A stretch of DNA of 64,000 nt from Cladophialophora immunda. Its lineage: Eukaryota; Ascomycota; Eurotiomycetes; Chaetothyriales; Herpotrichiellaceae. Positions 1 to 11,740 of the stretch are shown here, piece after piece. Position numbers and translations under genes: made by a program. Each line of letters begins with the position of its first letter. Position 1 is the first letter of the stretch. The DNA lies in contig NW_015622543.1 in assembly GCF_000835495.1 (NCBI RefSeq), positions 1,782,239 to 1,846,238 of the forward strand, in the 5' to 3' direction. A model generated the notes under the pieces. It searched no databases. It saw nothing but the letters and a program-made list of their open reading frames with translations, and was not told the origin of the DNA.

Positions 1-2152
1 CTTGGACGCTCGCTTAATGGCTCTAGATGATTGGGCCTCTGGTTGCCACGGGCATTTCCTCGCCGCAAAAAAAAAAGCTGTGGTCAAAGCTGTCACGTTT
101 CTTATAGGCCCGGACGAGAGAACTACGAGGCTTGAAATTCGAGCCACGGCAGGGAGAGCTGGGTTCAGTGAGCAATGGGCTCGTGTTCGCCAGACGCGCA
201 ATGCCGCTAACAAGTCCCAAGCGTCAACTCATTACGTCGACGGTTCCAGTCCAGCCCCTCAAGTATCGGGGCATGCTGCCGGCGCCCCCGCTCTGCCATG
301 GCGTGTCGCATCGAAGACTGCGAGTGGAGGAGTAGCCTCCAATTTGTACCGCTCTGATGCTAGCATTGTTAGGACTAGTCTGGTCGCCGAGTTGTCGCGC
401 CTCCTCGCTGGTCCGTCTGGCAGAGTTGAACAGACCGCTATGGACGGGCAAAACATGACGGCAAGCTCCGGACTAGAAAAGATTGGCAGTTCATCCATTT
501 GCCAGCCATGACCCCCGTACTGTTGAAGGCATCAAAAGGGAGAGATGCACAGCGCCAAGGGCGGGTGGGTGTTCCAGACTATTGGACTTCGCAGTCCCGG
601 GATTGCAGACTGACAGCTGGATGCATGGGTTTCTCCTTGAGGCCACACACAGGGCAACTCCATTGGACCAAAAGTGTCAACCACCATGTCAACTCTCGCC
701 AGGCTGTGGGGCTCCCATGGCCCTTTCAGCTCGTCAGTGCAACCCATAGGAAGCTGCCAAGTTCGCGGAGAGGAATGTGCACGCCTCATCCTGCCGTGTG
801 TCTCTTGACCACGGCAGGACCGAGCGTCCCAGCCCCCAGCCCTTCGCAGTGCCAGCGTCGAAGGGGATCTTGATTTCAATTAGTCTTGTTATGTGATTCA
901 GAGATTGGGTTCCAATTAGCCGCGTAGTCGGAATGTGTTTGTGAGATTCCAGACATTGGCTGCGCGAGATAAGCGATCGTATAGTAGTACGGGGTACATG
1001 GTTTGGGAGGAGCAGGCAGCAAGCGGTACCCAGATTCGATTCCTTCTCAGGTCTTAGCCTTCAGGCACGGCTCGTTCGCCTGGTAAGATTGGTATTTTGT
1101 TGGATGGAATGCTTGTGCGGCTATTGCTTCTGGTCGGTACCCCGTTTTGAAAGGGGAGGGGGTGTGGTTAGGCGAAATGGGCTGGAAGGGAATCCTAGTG
1201 CTTGGTCGGCTGGGGTTTGGTTGGACGGAGAGGACCCCATGGCTCCAGCCAGCAGCATGCCAAGTCCACACCTCTTGCTGGAGGAGAGTGAAGGGCGACT
1301 GGATGGCCCGTTTACCCAGCCGCGGCGGGGATGCCATCCTGAAGCATGGTATAGAAAGTACTATGTGATGTCCTGTGACGGAGGGAGGGCTGTGGCAGGA
1401 CGCTACAAAGGAGGAATCAGATGACTGGAGGTCGCGGTATGTGGTCATGCCTGAGGGAAATCTAGAACGCGAGGGTCAGTCGCTAGTCTGCTCGTATTAA
1501 TAGCAGACGAATTTGCAGAAGCAGAAGAGGTGAGGCAGGAGACCAAAGGGGGCTACGGCGACACCCCGTAAGGTTGCTACCTATCCTTGGCCTGGAACCT
1601 TGGGGGGTGTGTGTGTGTGCGCATGGCGAGTTGTGAACTGGTTTCGGATTGCTTCGCCAATCGATTCTGTAATGCGGTTAGCTGGAAGAGGAGGATGGTT
1701 GATTCGTATCGTATCCCTCTCTCGCAGGTGGTGCGGCCGATCCGATTTGTTGAGCGGCCCATCAAGGATGCATCATTGTTCGGGGAGCACCCATGGGCTG
1801 GCTGCCCTCACGCCCTGCATCATGGTTGTCTTTTTTTTGTTTCTGTTCCTTTTCTTTCTTTTCGCTGTGATGCGCGGTCTGGGAGCGGTATGCTCCGTGT
1901 TGGAAAGGGAAATGCGTCAAGTGTCAAAGTGTGAAGCGTGTCAAGCGTGTCATAGAGTTACTGAGTCATATTGACTGTCGAGGTTGAGGCGTTTCTGGGA
2001 GATGGGTGGTGGTCAAGGATGGACATTGGATGTTGATGCAGGCACTGGGGGAGCGCCCATCTGAATCTGAGGTAGAAGTGAAGCCCAAGTCAGGATAGTT
2101 TCTGGGGGGGCAGGAGTGGAGGGGCGTGGTGATCCCCGGGCCTATCATCTCA

Positions 2153-2188
2153 CCTGTCCAGCCTGTCCCGCCTGTCCCGCCTGTGTCG
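2153..2188. repeat. 9-bp tandem repeat, four units
   Basis: Four near-identical head-to-tail copies of CCTGTCCCG lie in the pyrimidine-rich region. The first and last copies differ at one or two bases. Confidence 0.8.
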
Positions 2189-2332
2189 CAGTGACAGCTC
2201 GTCCAGCTTGTCACCTCCCTCCACCTCGTCCTGCTCATCCTGCTCTCAGTTCAACTTCAACCTGCTCTTGCTGCTGGCTGTTACATGGGTTAGCGGGCTG
2301 CCAGAAAGAATGCCTATTGTGCCCATCCATCC

Positions 2333-2356
2333 ATGACTCCATGACTCCATGACTAC
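2333..2356. repeat. 8-bp tandem repeat, three units
   Basis: Three copies of ATGACTCC lie head to tail, the last differing by one base. ATGACTC resembles the fungal AP-1/Gcn4-type binding site TGACTC, so the array could bind a bZIP protein. That role is inference only. Confidence 0.7.
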
Positions 2357-2751
2357 ATGGCTCTACGCCTCCAACTGTTCTGGTTCGTTTCCCCTTCCAC
2401 ACCTCACCCAATCCATACCCTGGTCATCCCCAGTGATCCTGTCACTTGCTGCCCTCGGGCTCTCTCTTTCCCTCTCTCTTCTCGTCTACGCTTCTTTTGG
2501 ATTGGAAACCCTGGACAAACCAGCTGGCCACCTGCTGAGCCCAAAAAACCTTCTCCACAAATCCCAATGGCCCTTCCCAATCCCCGTCCAGGTCAAGTGC
2601 CAGTGGCGCGCCAACAAATTTCTGACCCTAACCATGAACTGGGTTACTCCGTCGTCTGCAACCCCCTCTCGCCCTCCCTCCCTTGCTTGCCTCGCCGTAT
2701 GACAGCTCTCGCCAGCTTGCCTTCTCTTCCTTGCTTGCGTGCCCTGGCTTC

Positions 2752-2826
2752 CCTTGCTCCCCTTGCTCCCCTTGCTTCCACATGGACCGTGCACCGACAC
2801 ACAGACACACACAGACACACACAGAC
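2752..2826. repeat. Two adjacent short tandem repeats
   Basis: A 9-bp CCTTGCTCC array (2752-2778, three units, last one imperfect) is followed about 20 bases later by a 10-bp ACAGACACAC array (about 2796-2826). Both lie in the pyrimidine-rich upstream region. Confidence 0.75.
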
Positions 2827-4230
2827 TACCTCGCATTCCGACCTGCCTGTTGCTAGCCTTGATCGACTCTTGGTCACTCCACCCATTTCCCATCTCACCC
2901 TCTTTTTTTTTTCCCTTAAAACTCTGTTTCTCCCTTCCAACTGCCTCCTGAGCTTTGTGGAATCTCCACTCCCAAACCCGCCCAAACCCAAACCCTGATC
3001 AACCCTCCCTTGGTGTTTAACTCCCCCCCGGCCTCCAGTCCCTCCCTCCTCCACTGTCCAGGATTGCCTGCCTCCCCCCGGCCCATCCTCAGTCCACCTG
3101 CAATCCCGTCACCATTTAGCGCTCATTATCCCCTGCAAGCGATCGGCAAGGGTCAGATGGCATGCGTTTTCTGTGGTTTGTAGCCTCCAGGTTACACAGA
3201 TGCGAGCGGCCCACGAGGCCGCCATCCCCCCCCCCAATTGACTCCCTAACTGTCCGATCCCAGAGGCCTAGGTCTACCCATCCAGCCCGTCACCTTTGTG
3301 CTGTCCGCCCTCCACAGAAAACCACAAATCAGCGCAATTCTCTCCACGACGGTTGACGGCAAGGTCCAGCTTTTGCTTTTTCGCCTCCCGTAAATCTCAT
3401 CTGATCTGAACACCCCGTTCTTTTGGACCGGGGCGGCGCTACCCAGTATCTGCTTAGGTAGATAAACCAACCCCTCTTCCACGCTTACACCGCACGCGAC
3501 AGAGTTTCTCGCTGACTTTGCATGTGTGTGCTCTTCAGGCTTCTTCTCCACTTCCTCTTGTTCCATCTCTGCTCTAAGGGCCAAAAAAAAGCTCTTGAAT
3601 GTACTGAAGGCCCCCCAAGTTACGCACCCACACTCAACGGGTCCCTTGTACACCAGGCTATCTTCAACCTGTCAACGGCTTTCTTTCATTCGGGTTTCGG
3701 TTTGCTACCAGCTTGCTCTTTGCAGTAAATCACGCTGAGCTTCCATTATCGCTTCACCAGCGCACAGTTACTTCGTAAACCCGTCGGGACACCGGGTCGA
3801 GAGATCACCTGCCCATATGGTACAGACCAGCGCTGTTGGGGTGGCACAATATCTGCATCAACGGCCAACTGCCCTTCATTCCCATCTATCGCCTGCTGTG
3901 TAACTCGCGGCGACCGTTTTAGTGGCCTTCTTGCCATGAGGCACGTCTTGAGAATTTATTGGTGCTCGGCTCTGAAGGACAACAGCACATCCGGCAAACA
4001 TCTAGCTTGCTAGGACCACTTTCTGGCAGTTGCCGTCGAGGTTTTGAAGGACAACAAAGACTATTCCCATCAGCACTTGTCCCAAGGGTATCTCGTCGTC
4101 TCCCAAGCCAGACTCGGAAGATTCACCGCTCGACGGACCGCTCTCGGCCAAGTCAGGGAGACCAGCGTGCCCGGGCGTAGGGGCCGTTCCTGGTCAACGA
4201 AACCGCTCACAGCAACCAAAAAGCGGGCAA

Positions 4231-6871
4231 ATGGCAACGGGCGTTGTGCTACCTCTGGAATCCCGAGTGCAAGAGTGGCACGATACTGAACCAAACGCAC
4301 CACGCCGTCAACCCCCACCGGACTCATCAGGACGGCTGCCGCGCCCAATGGCTCAGCCGCCGACGGGAGGCCCCCTTTCACAACAACAAAGTCTACCATC
4401 CTTCAGTTCACTCCTAGCCGGAGCCCACAATCCTAATCAATTTGGCCAGTCCCGTCGGGAAGAGGTGAGAAGGGAACAAGCATTGCCTAGCAGTATTTCG
4501 GTGGGCAAACATGCCCCTCAACCAAACACCTTTATAACGTCCGATGTGCATACGTCCACACCTGCCTTCGCCACTTCCCGTTCCTCACATGTCCAGTCTG
4601 ATACCTTGAATCGTCACTCTTGGTCCTATCCAGCCACGGGTCGTTCAGACATCCAATCGGCCCCACCTGGTTCTCGTGGAACAAATGCAATAGTTGGCCA
4701 CGCATCTGGTCGGGCGTCTGTGGACGAAGAAATCATCGACGGGCCAGGTAGCTACCACACCAATGAGGACGGTGCCATTTGTTCCAAGAACTCGGATGGC
4801 AATGGCGCCAATTCCACGTGGGACTCCGCTCAAGGTGGCAAACAGAAAAAGCGCGCCGCCTCGCTGTCGTGCGACCATTGCCGGGAGAAGAAGATGAGGT
4901 GTGACTTTAAATTTCCCAAGTGTACAGTGTGCAAGAATCTCGACCGTGACTGCGCGTTCGGGTCAGCGTAAGCAATTCCGTGTTCTCTATCCTCTCCCGT
5001 GCTGACTTTCTGCGTAGGCCACGTGCTTCGATACGACAGTCGGCTTATGCGATGTCAATGCCTTCAGCTCCAAGGTTCTCCAGCAGCATCCACCAGATCC
5101 GAGACAGTCATCCCCCGCGAAGAGGGTCAACGACTTCCATAGATATGGCCTCTCAAGAGCATGCCTATTCACAGTCCATGCCCAGGGCTTCAATGCCGCT
5201 GGACAACATGCTGTGTCCCGCCTCCAATAACCAGATGAACCACGAGGATGGGGGAGACAATCAATCACGGGCTGAGAGAGCTCGTGTTTCTCCATCTCCT
5301 CGCCCTAGATCACAAGGCCAATTGCCCGTGAGTTTGGGTGCAGAATCGGTTGGTGCGTCCGTCTCCTCGCCTTTCGTCATCTACAACTTCTCTTGGGACA
5401 CGGACCCCCCTATCACCTGAGCCGCAGCTTAACCCTCGACTGCGCGGATAAGTATTTCGAGCACGTTAAGGGCGTAACATATTACATTCTCCCAAAAGGC
5501 CATTTCCGACACTGGATCCGCAACTGCCAGACCAAGTCACAGGCCGACAAGATGTTGCTGTATGCCATTCTAGCGACGGGAACCGTCTTTGCGCCATCGC
5601 ACGCACAATCGAAACACCACCAGGACGTGTTCCTCGAGATTGTCAACAAAGCCGTCATCAAGAACGGCGAAATGTTCAGCTTGCAGCTGATTCAGGCCAA
5701 GCTGATCCTGGCTCTCTTCGCTTTCTCTCAAGGCGAATACAACCGGGCAAGTGATCATTGTGGTTCTGCTACGCGGATCGCGTCTGGTTTGAGATACGAC
5801 ACTGAGGAGGGAGTCCCGACGATCGAAGATCAGGGTCCATTGGATTTCGACTTGTCTCGTGACATGTTGGTCGAATGCCGGCGTCGGACGGTCTGGGCGG
5901 CCTACCTGATGGACAGATTGAGTTGTTGCTGGTCTGCGTCCGTTACTACTGTCAACCGTTCTGACTGCCACCTCCGCTTACCATGTGCTGAGGCGGCCTA
6001 CGAAGCAGGACACGTCACACTGACCCCGTTCGTTCTTGGATCGCCCAACAACAACAAAGAGAGCCAACCTAGCTCCCCTCGCGAATCATCAGAAGTCGGC
6101 TCTTTTGGTTATTTGGTGGAGATCGCGGCCATCTTCAGTGAGGTGATGAGCGCTGCCGGCAGGGGTAGAACTCAGCCTCCGACGAAAAATCGCTCGACGC
6201 CGGACGCCTTCCGCCAGGATGTCCTGGGCCGGCTCGAGACTTGGGACCACCTTATGAAGAGACACGTCCGCCAAGACCGAGATGGACGAGAGAAAGCCAG
6301 TGCCTTCCACATTCTCTATCACTACACGGCCATAGTCCTAGATCGGTACGTTCACTACTTGGAGATGGACCAGCAGCGGATTGGTGCCCGTGCAAGGCGA
6401 GCACATGAACACGCCCCCCAGCTGTTAGCATTGGTACAGAGAATACGCGAGCAGAGCAACACCAAGCACGACCCCTGGCTTCGTTTTGTGATGTTGAACC
6501 CCTTCAGTGGCTTCGCCATAACAGCCGCGTTGGATGTCATCACTGCGGCCGGGCTGGTGTCGAGTTTGATGGGCCACGAGAGCCCGGTCATGTCCTTGAT
6601 TGCGAGCGTAATTCCGGTCCTGGAGAGTCTAAAGGATCACTGGCACAGTGGTCGTCAGCAGCACCAGATTTTCGACCAGAGGTTGAGAGCTCTTCTGGGG
6701 GTATCCAGCAAGGCCTCCGAATTCAACGGAGCATATTTCTTTGGGCACCCGCTGCAAAGTAGCATTGACTTGGACCAAGACATTACGTACGGGCTTCCCC
6801 GGCACAGGTATTTTGAGGCAATGGGGTGGGACGAGACTCTCCATGAGGGGGAGTTCCAACGACTGGACTAG
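4231..6871 (+). CDS. Zn2Cys6 transcription factor with fungal-specific regulator domain
   Basis: Nuclear fungal regulator of 821 residues in three exons (4231-4967, 5018-5327, 5453-6871). The binuclear zinc cluster spans about residues 214-241 with spacing C-x2-C-x6-C-x6-C-x2-C-x6-C and a basic stretch (REKKMR) inside it. A Ser/Pro-rich linker follows. The last exon carries the alpha-helical middle homology region, recognisable from YFEHVKGVTYYILP and LLYAILATGT. Intron 1 has GTAAGC...GTAG. Intron 2 starts GTGAGT and ends at 5452, with CTTAAC about 20 bases upstream as a likely branch point; the earlier CAG at 5427 would break the frame. The ATG at 4231 opens the long N-terminal disordered part, but a further upstream exon is possible given the long leader. 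Target genes cannot be read from the sequence. Confidence 0.88.
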
Positions 6872-8226
6872 GCAAGGCTCAACGATACAGAGCACACGAG
6901 GATTGAGACGGCCGCTTTCAATGTGATGAAAAATATGAGATCATGAAGCACGGGTATAGGATAAGGCTGGATAATATGTACAGAGGAAGGTATCAGCAAC
7001 ACCCATTTGGCAATGATGGCATTCGGCGCTATGATATACCCAATGAACTTGACGGTACACAGGACCAACCATTGTCGGATATCAAAGGCAAGAGCAAAAC
7101 GTTCCAGGGAGGTTTCTTTTTGTTGATGGTGTTTCGCTTTAGTTATAGGTCCGCGAACTGTCTATGTACCGGGGAAGGGCCTTATCTAATTAGTAACTGG
7201 TTTCCGTACATTTGAGGAGCTGGGGATAATACCATTGCAATGGCCCTTCAGAATGTAACCACCTCGATACCGGGCCACAAGGCCACACAACCTTGCGGAG
7301 ATGACACGATGGGTGGATAGAACGGTGCGGATCATCATCCCAGCCACGACCGTTTCGAGCTGCTGGGCCACGAGGCTTGACAGGCACAGGCCGAGGTTCC
7401 GAATGACGCACAGGTGGCGCAGCACACATAACGGCCCGGAAGCCCCGATTCAGGACGGTCAGCGGCACGTGGTTTGCTAGCTTTGCATGCAAAGGACTTA
7501 GCGCTTAGCACCAACAGCAAAGTGGCAACTTAGCCGCGCACCCCACATCCGGGGCACGTGCACCCTTCTCGGCAGACTTGCTCTTTCTGGAGCTTCTGGC
7601 AGGCGGGAGTTTTGTATCTTTCAGCCTCACTCGACCGTTTGCTACAAGGCTACACAACTACCTCGTTTCTGTAATGACTGTGGGCTTCTCACCACGCTGA
7701 TCACATCGCTTAACCACTTTGAGCATGGGTCCAACAGCTGCCACAGCTTCGCAGGAGAATCGCTAGCTTCTGCGGCTATGCGGTGTTGTCCACGGCGGAA
7801 GAAATATATAAGCATCCGTCTGTCGTGAGCGTCTGACCGGTGAGGAGAAATCTACCGCCATGGAGCGTCCCTCCGTGCGAGCCTGCCCGTACGAGGTCTG
7901 TGGATCTTGCGAGCTAAACGAACCGGCAAATTCTGTTGTCTCCCGCTTCCTTCTGCACTTGTTACTCATACAGGTGGGTTTGGTGCAGGCTGCCATCCAG
8001 GCGGCCGCTGGACCTTGTGTGCCTATGAGGGGAGCGAACCTCTCCACCTGAAGTGGTTTCCCCAAGGACTAAAGGGGTACGAGCGACCGACTGTCAGCCT
8101 CGAGTCCACATGGGCAAGACCTCGAGGCCTTATAGACCCACGGCCAGTGCCTGGGGTAAGCCAAGCAGGCCATCACTATTTAAACGTTTCTGTCACACAT
8201 ATCTTCATTCCTCCTTCTCCCCCAAG
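6872..8226. other. Intergenic region with TATA-like elements
   Basis: No gene is supported here. It holds the 3' flank of the Zn2Cys6 gene and the upstream region of the Bcs1-like gene. TATA-like sequences stand at 7805-7812 (TATATAAG) and 8177-8184 (TATTTAAA), the second about 43 bases before the chosen ATG. Confidence 0.5.
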
Positions 8227-10620
8227 ATGTCTTCGCTGCACCCTCTCGCCCAGCTTCATATGGCACTCCCTAACCAGTCGGATCCCAATGTCTCCTCCAG
8301 CTCGATCCATCTTCCCCTTACCGTCCTCGACACCTTGGTGCCTGGTTCCTCTCACCTCGCGTCTTTCCTGCTTGGCTTCGGCCTCGATGTCTCCTTGTTT
8401 GTATCGTGGGGTGCTCTCCTGACCACAGTCTGGGCCGCGCTCCATTTCGGCCTGGTACCTGCGTATCAAATTGCCGTCAAAGCACTCAGCTCGTCGGTGA
8501 TCGTGGAAGAATATGATCCCATCTACAATCATGTCCTCAATTGGGCCAGCGCCCAAAAGTATCTGCAAGATATCCGCTCCCTCCGGGCCCACACCGCAGG
8601 ACAATACTACGACGACCTGGAAGATCATGACGAGGATGACGGCCTGCAGATGCGGTTTCGGGAGAGCCTGTCCGAGGACACGATCTTTAACTTCAACAAC
8701 TGGTCTGCCCGCGCCCCGCCCACTTTTCGACCTCATTCTTCGTCAGGCTGGTTCTTCCACAATCACCGGTTGTTCAAATTGTACCGAAGTCGCGATCGCG
8801 TTGCCAGCGACTTCACTGGTGCCGTGTACGAGAGGGAACGGCTTGAAATCTCGGTTATCTGGTTGTCTCCCAAGCCAATCAAGAACATGATTCAGGAGGC
8901 CCGAGAATTCCACCTGATCCGTCGCACGTCCACAACCACAATCAAGCGCCCTACCCCCAAGTCTCAGCGATCGGGCCGTGGGCAAGCTTGGACCACTATC
9001 GCGAACAGGCCCAGCAGATCCATGGCCACGGTCGTGCTGGACAACGACCAGAAGGCGGCCATCCTGAAAGACTTCAACGACTTCCTGCACCCACGGACGG
9101 CGCGGTGGTACAGCAATCGCGGCATCCCCTATCGTCGAGGTTACCTCTTCCACGGTCCGCCAGGAACTGGCAAGACCTCGTTGTCTTTTGCCCTTGCGGG
9201 GGTGTTTGGGCTGGACATATATTGTCTCGCGCTGTCCGAGGCCACCTTGACCGAAGAAGACCTGATCTTGCTCTTCAACAGTCTCCCAAAGCGGTGCATT
9301 CTGCTACTTGAGGACATAGACAGCGCCGGCCTAGGTAGAGCGCCCGGCGCGAGGGGCATAGAAAAGCAAGAGACGACGAAGCCGCTGCCATCGAGTAAAG
9401 ATACCCAACCACCGACGAAGCCTGCTGGAGGGAGAGGCGACAAAGACGGCTCCGCTGGAGGTGCGGGCAAGGCATCAGATCAGCCCCACTCGTTCGGGAA
9501 AGACCCGACGTTCAAGAACACGCTCACCTTCGCGGGCCTCCTGAACGCCATCGACGGCGTGGCGAGCCAGGAGGGCCGAGTCCTCATCATGACGACCAAC
9601 CACCTGGAGAGACTGGACGAGGCCCTGACCCGGCCGGGGCGGATCGATCTGACCATCGAGTTCGACCTGGCCACCAAGCAGCAGATCAAGGATCTCTTTC
9701 TGCGCATGTACTGCGTCGACTCGGCCGAGATGAGAAGGCAGCCGACGAAGATCAGCCACATACTGCCGAACCAGGGAGAGCCCGATTGGTCCAGCGCGAA
9801 CGCGTTCAAGGACGGCGACGGCGTTCACGCCGAGTATCGAAACGCGCCAGAGCCATGGCTTGGACTGTCGAGGGAGGCTCCCGACGGCGGCGCCTCGGTC
9901 GTCGACCTGGCGGAGCGGTTCGCCGCCGCTCTCCCCGAGCGGACGCTGTCGCCGGCGGAGATCCAGGGGTTTCTCCTGGTGCGGAAGAAGTGCCCCGCGC
10001 AGGCTGTGGTGGACGTGGTCGAATGGCGGGATGAGCAGCTGCAGAAGAAGACCGAGGCAAACGCGGCAAAGGAGGCGGCGGCCAAAGCCACGGGACTTGA
10101 CGACGAGGGGAACACGAAGTCGAGCGAAGGGGTCAAGATGGCGAGCTCGTCCTCACGCAAGCAAGACGCAACATCTGACCTTCAGCACAAGGGAGTGGGG
10201 GGGATGCAGAACGCGCCGGTCAGGGAGCTAACAGGCCAGCAGGACGGCCAAGACGCCATGGATCCAACGTCGTCACGCCCAGGTGAGCCAGACGCCGAAT
10301 CCGCGACGATCGCACCTCGAGATCAGACCGACGACAAAGACGACGAGGACGGGACCATGACGGACGGCGGAGACCTCTGCGGCGGTGCAGCATACGACCC
10401 TGACCCAGACACTGCCGACGATGACAGCACCGACGGCGGCGCCCACAACCGCGACCGCGACCGCGACTACAGCCTCTCCCCGCGTCCCTCGCGACCCTGG
10501 TTCCCGCACGCACGCACGGGTGCCGGACGAGGCGGCCGCGGTCGCCTTGTAGACGGCGACGACGACGCTGATGGCGATGGCGATTGCGATTGCGATTCCG
10601 ACTCCGAGTCGGAGCTGTGA
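8227..10620 (+). CDS. Bcs1-like AAA ATPase
   Basis: Single-exon gene for 797 residues. The N-terminus carries a hydrophobic segment (around VSLFVSWGALLTTVWAAL) followed by a BCS1_N-type region. The AAA module has Walker A GPPGTGKT at residues 310-317, Walker B LLLEDID, and the sensor/arginine-finger stretch MTTNHLERLDEALTRPGRID. A long Gly/Lys/Ser-rich insert separates Walker B from the sensor region, and the tail is very acidic and repetitive (Asp/Glu/Gly). True mitochondrial Bcs1 of yeast is about 450 residues and inserts the Rieske protein; this longer form belongs to the expanded fungal Bcs1-like group, whose substrates are mostly unknown. The frame is open to 8053, but the ATG at 8227 follows a TATA-like element and starts the conserved part. 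The 3' half is visibly GC-rich. Confidence 0.85.
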   Translation: MSSLHPLAQLHMALPNQSDPNVSSSSIHLPLTVLDTLVPGSSHLASFLLGFGLDVSLFVSWGALLTTVWAALHFGLVPAYQIAVKALSSSVIVEEYDPIYNHVLNWASAQKYLQDIRSLRAHTAGQYYDDLEDHDEDDGLQMRFRESLSEDTIFNFNNWSARAPPTFRPHSSSGWFFHNHRLFKLYRSRDRVASDFTGAVYERERLEISVIWLSPKPIKNMIQEAREFHLIRRTSTTTIKRPTPKSQRSGRGQAWTTIANRPSRSMATVVLDNDQKAAILKDFNDFLHPRTARWYSNRGIPYRRGYLFHGPPGTGKTSLSFALAGVFGLDIYCLALSEATLTEEDLILLFNSLPKRCILLLEDIDSAGLGRAPGARGIEKQETTKPLPSSKDTQPPTKPAGGRGDKDGSAGGAGKASDQPHSFGKDPTFKNTLTFAGLLNAIDGVASQEGRVLIMTTNHLERLDEALTRPGRIDLTIEFDLATKQQIKDLFLRMYCVDSAEMRRQPTKISHILPNQGEPDWSSANAFKDGDGVHAEYRNAPEPWLGLSREAPDGGASVVDLAERFAAALPERTLSPAEIQGFLLVRKKCPAQAVVDVVEWRDEQLQKKTEANAAKEAAAKATGLDDEGNTKSSEGVKMASSSSRKQDATSDLQHKGVGGMQNAPVRELTGQQDGQDAMDPTSSRPGEPDAESATIAPRDQTDDKDDEDGTMTDGGDLCGGAAYDPDPDTADDDSTDGGAHNRDRDRDYSLSPRPSRPWFPHARTGAGRGGRGRLVDGDDDADGDGDCDCDSDSESEL

Positions 10621-10724
10621 CGATGACCGTGATGACTGCGCTTCTTAGGACTCGGTGAGAGGCTATTTCCTTGCGTCCGGGTCGGAGGTCGGTAGATTGA
10701 TGCGTGTCGTCTCTTATGTGGTAA

Positions 10725-10747
10725 TGGTGGTGGTGGTGGTGGTGGTG
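10725..10747. repeat. (TGG)n microsatellite
   Basis: About seven uninterrupted TGG/GGT triplets lie downstream of the Bcs1-like stop codon, probably in its 3' untranslated region. Confidence 0.85.
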
Positions 10748-10826
10748 TGGTCGATGCAGAGCTTGATATTGATGTTGGACATGGTCTCGGGAAGAGGGGG
10801 AAAAGATAGTATCCAAAATATACCAA

Positions 10827-10860
10827 GTACATACATACGTACATACATACATACGTACAT
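10827..10860. repeat. Tetranucleotide (ATAC/GTAC)n microsatellite
   Basis: About eight tetranucleotide units alternate ATAC with occasional GTAC. It lies in non-coding sequence between two convergent genes. Confidence 0.85.
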
Positions 10861-11740
10861 GCGTCGAAAGACATATAAATGGCGGGCACATATACGAGAT
10901 GTAGCGGGAGAGCCCAAATACACCATGATCAGATGAGTGGTAGACGCTTGAGATTTGGACAGAGGGCACTTCCCAGTTCCAAGGCGTCGTCCCTTTCATG
11001 AAAGCAAATTGGACATTCAGAGGGATTCATGGCGTGGGTGAAAATGTCATATGCTTTGGCCATGGGGTCTTTTTGTTGTTCATACCATCCACCCCTGGGT
11101 GTTCTCTATGGAAAGGACTCCAGCAGCAAATCTCGACCGGCTTGGCCATGAGGTACATACAAGACCGACGGCTCCTCCCGAATGTCTGGCCACTTAAGGT
11201 ACACAGCTCATTCAATGTATCCCACGCGCCATCACACGCCCACACTGAAAGTAAAACAGCGGTCTTAGCATCACCAAGAAACAGAATAAAAGGACATAAC
11301 CACACATTAACACATGCCAAAAGCCAGTCGTCGACTGAATGCAAAGTCCAAGATGACATCTGGGCCTGGTTTGTCATCCACAAATAGGATCTGCTGAGAT
11401 CCAAGAGAGCAGCTCCATAGAAGTCGTAGTTGCGACCCCTTCGGAGTAGCGCAACAGCTACTGATCTTGTCCACAGGACATCAGCGCAAGCGCCGGAGAG
11501 GTTGACGTCGCCATGCTGTCGTCGTCGACGAAGGACGGCAGGAGTATGGCAGTCCAAACCAGGCGACCAGTGACGGCATAATACGACGGGATGAAGCTCG
11601 GTGCCTTTGGGACGGCGACAATGTTTTACCTCACGGTATAGGTGAGACCTCTTTGAGATCATATCTCAAACATATGAGCTAGACGACACGCTCATGGGTT
11701 CTTTTCGGCAAGATATGCCTGGAAATGGGAATTCCGCTGT

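Larger units (their letters stand above)
1..4230. other. Long gene-poor upstream region
   Basis: I see no convincing gene in these 4.2 kb. Open frames are short, overlap on both strands and match nothing I know. The stretch from about 2100 to 3750 is strongly pyrimidine-rich on the plus strand and carries several short tandem repeats, annotated separately. It probably holds the promoter and perhaps a long 5' untranslated leader of the transcription factor that starts at 4231. This is inferred from position and composition only; a small non-coding RNA or an unrecognised gene cannot be excluded. Confidence 0.5.
10621..11740. other. Convergent intergenic region
   Basis: No gene is supported between the ends of the Bcs1-like gene (plus) and the KEN-motif gene (minus). 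It should hold both 3' untranslated regions. Two microsatellites lie in it and are listed separately. Confidence 0.5.

Noticed and set aside
2..511. 169-codon frame at the window start
   Set aside because: Begins at a TTG, overlaps frames on both strands and shows no domain.
8053..8226. 58-codon N-terminal extension of the Bcs1-like protein
   Set aside because: Upstream in-frame sequence has no conserved feature and contains a TATA-like element close to the chosen ATG.
10220..10999. 259-codon minus-strand frame
   Set aside because: Antisense to the acidic tail of the Bcs1-like gene and into the microsatellites; His- and Arg-rich runs only.
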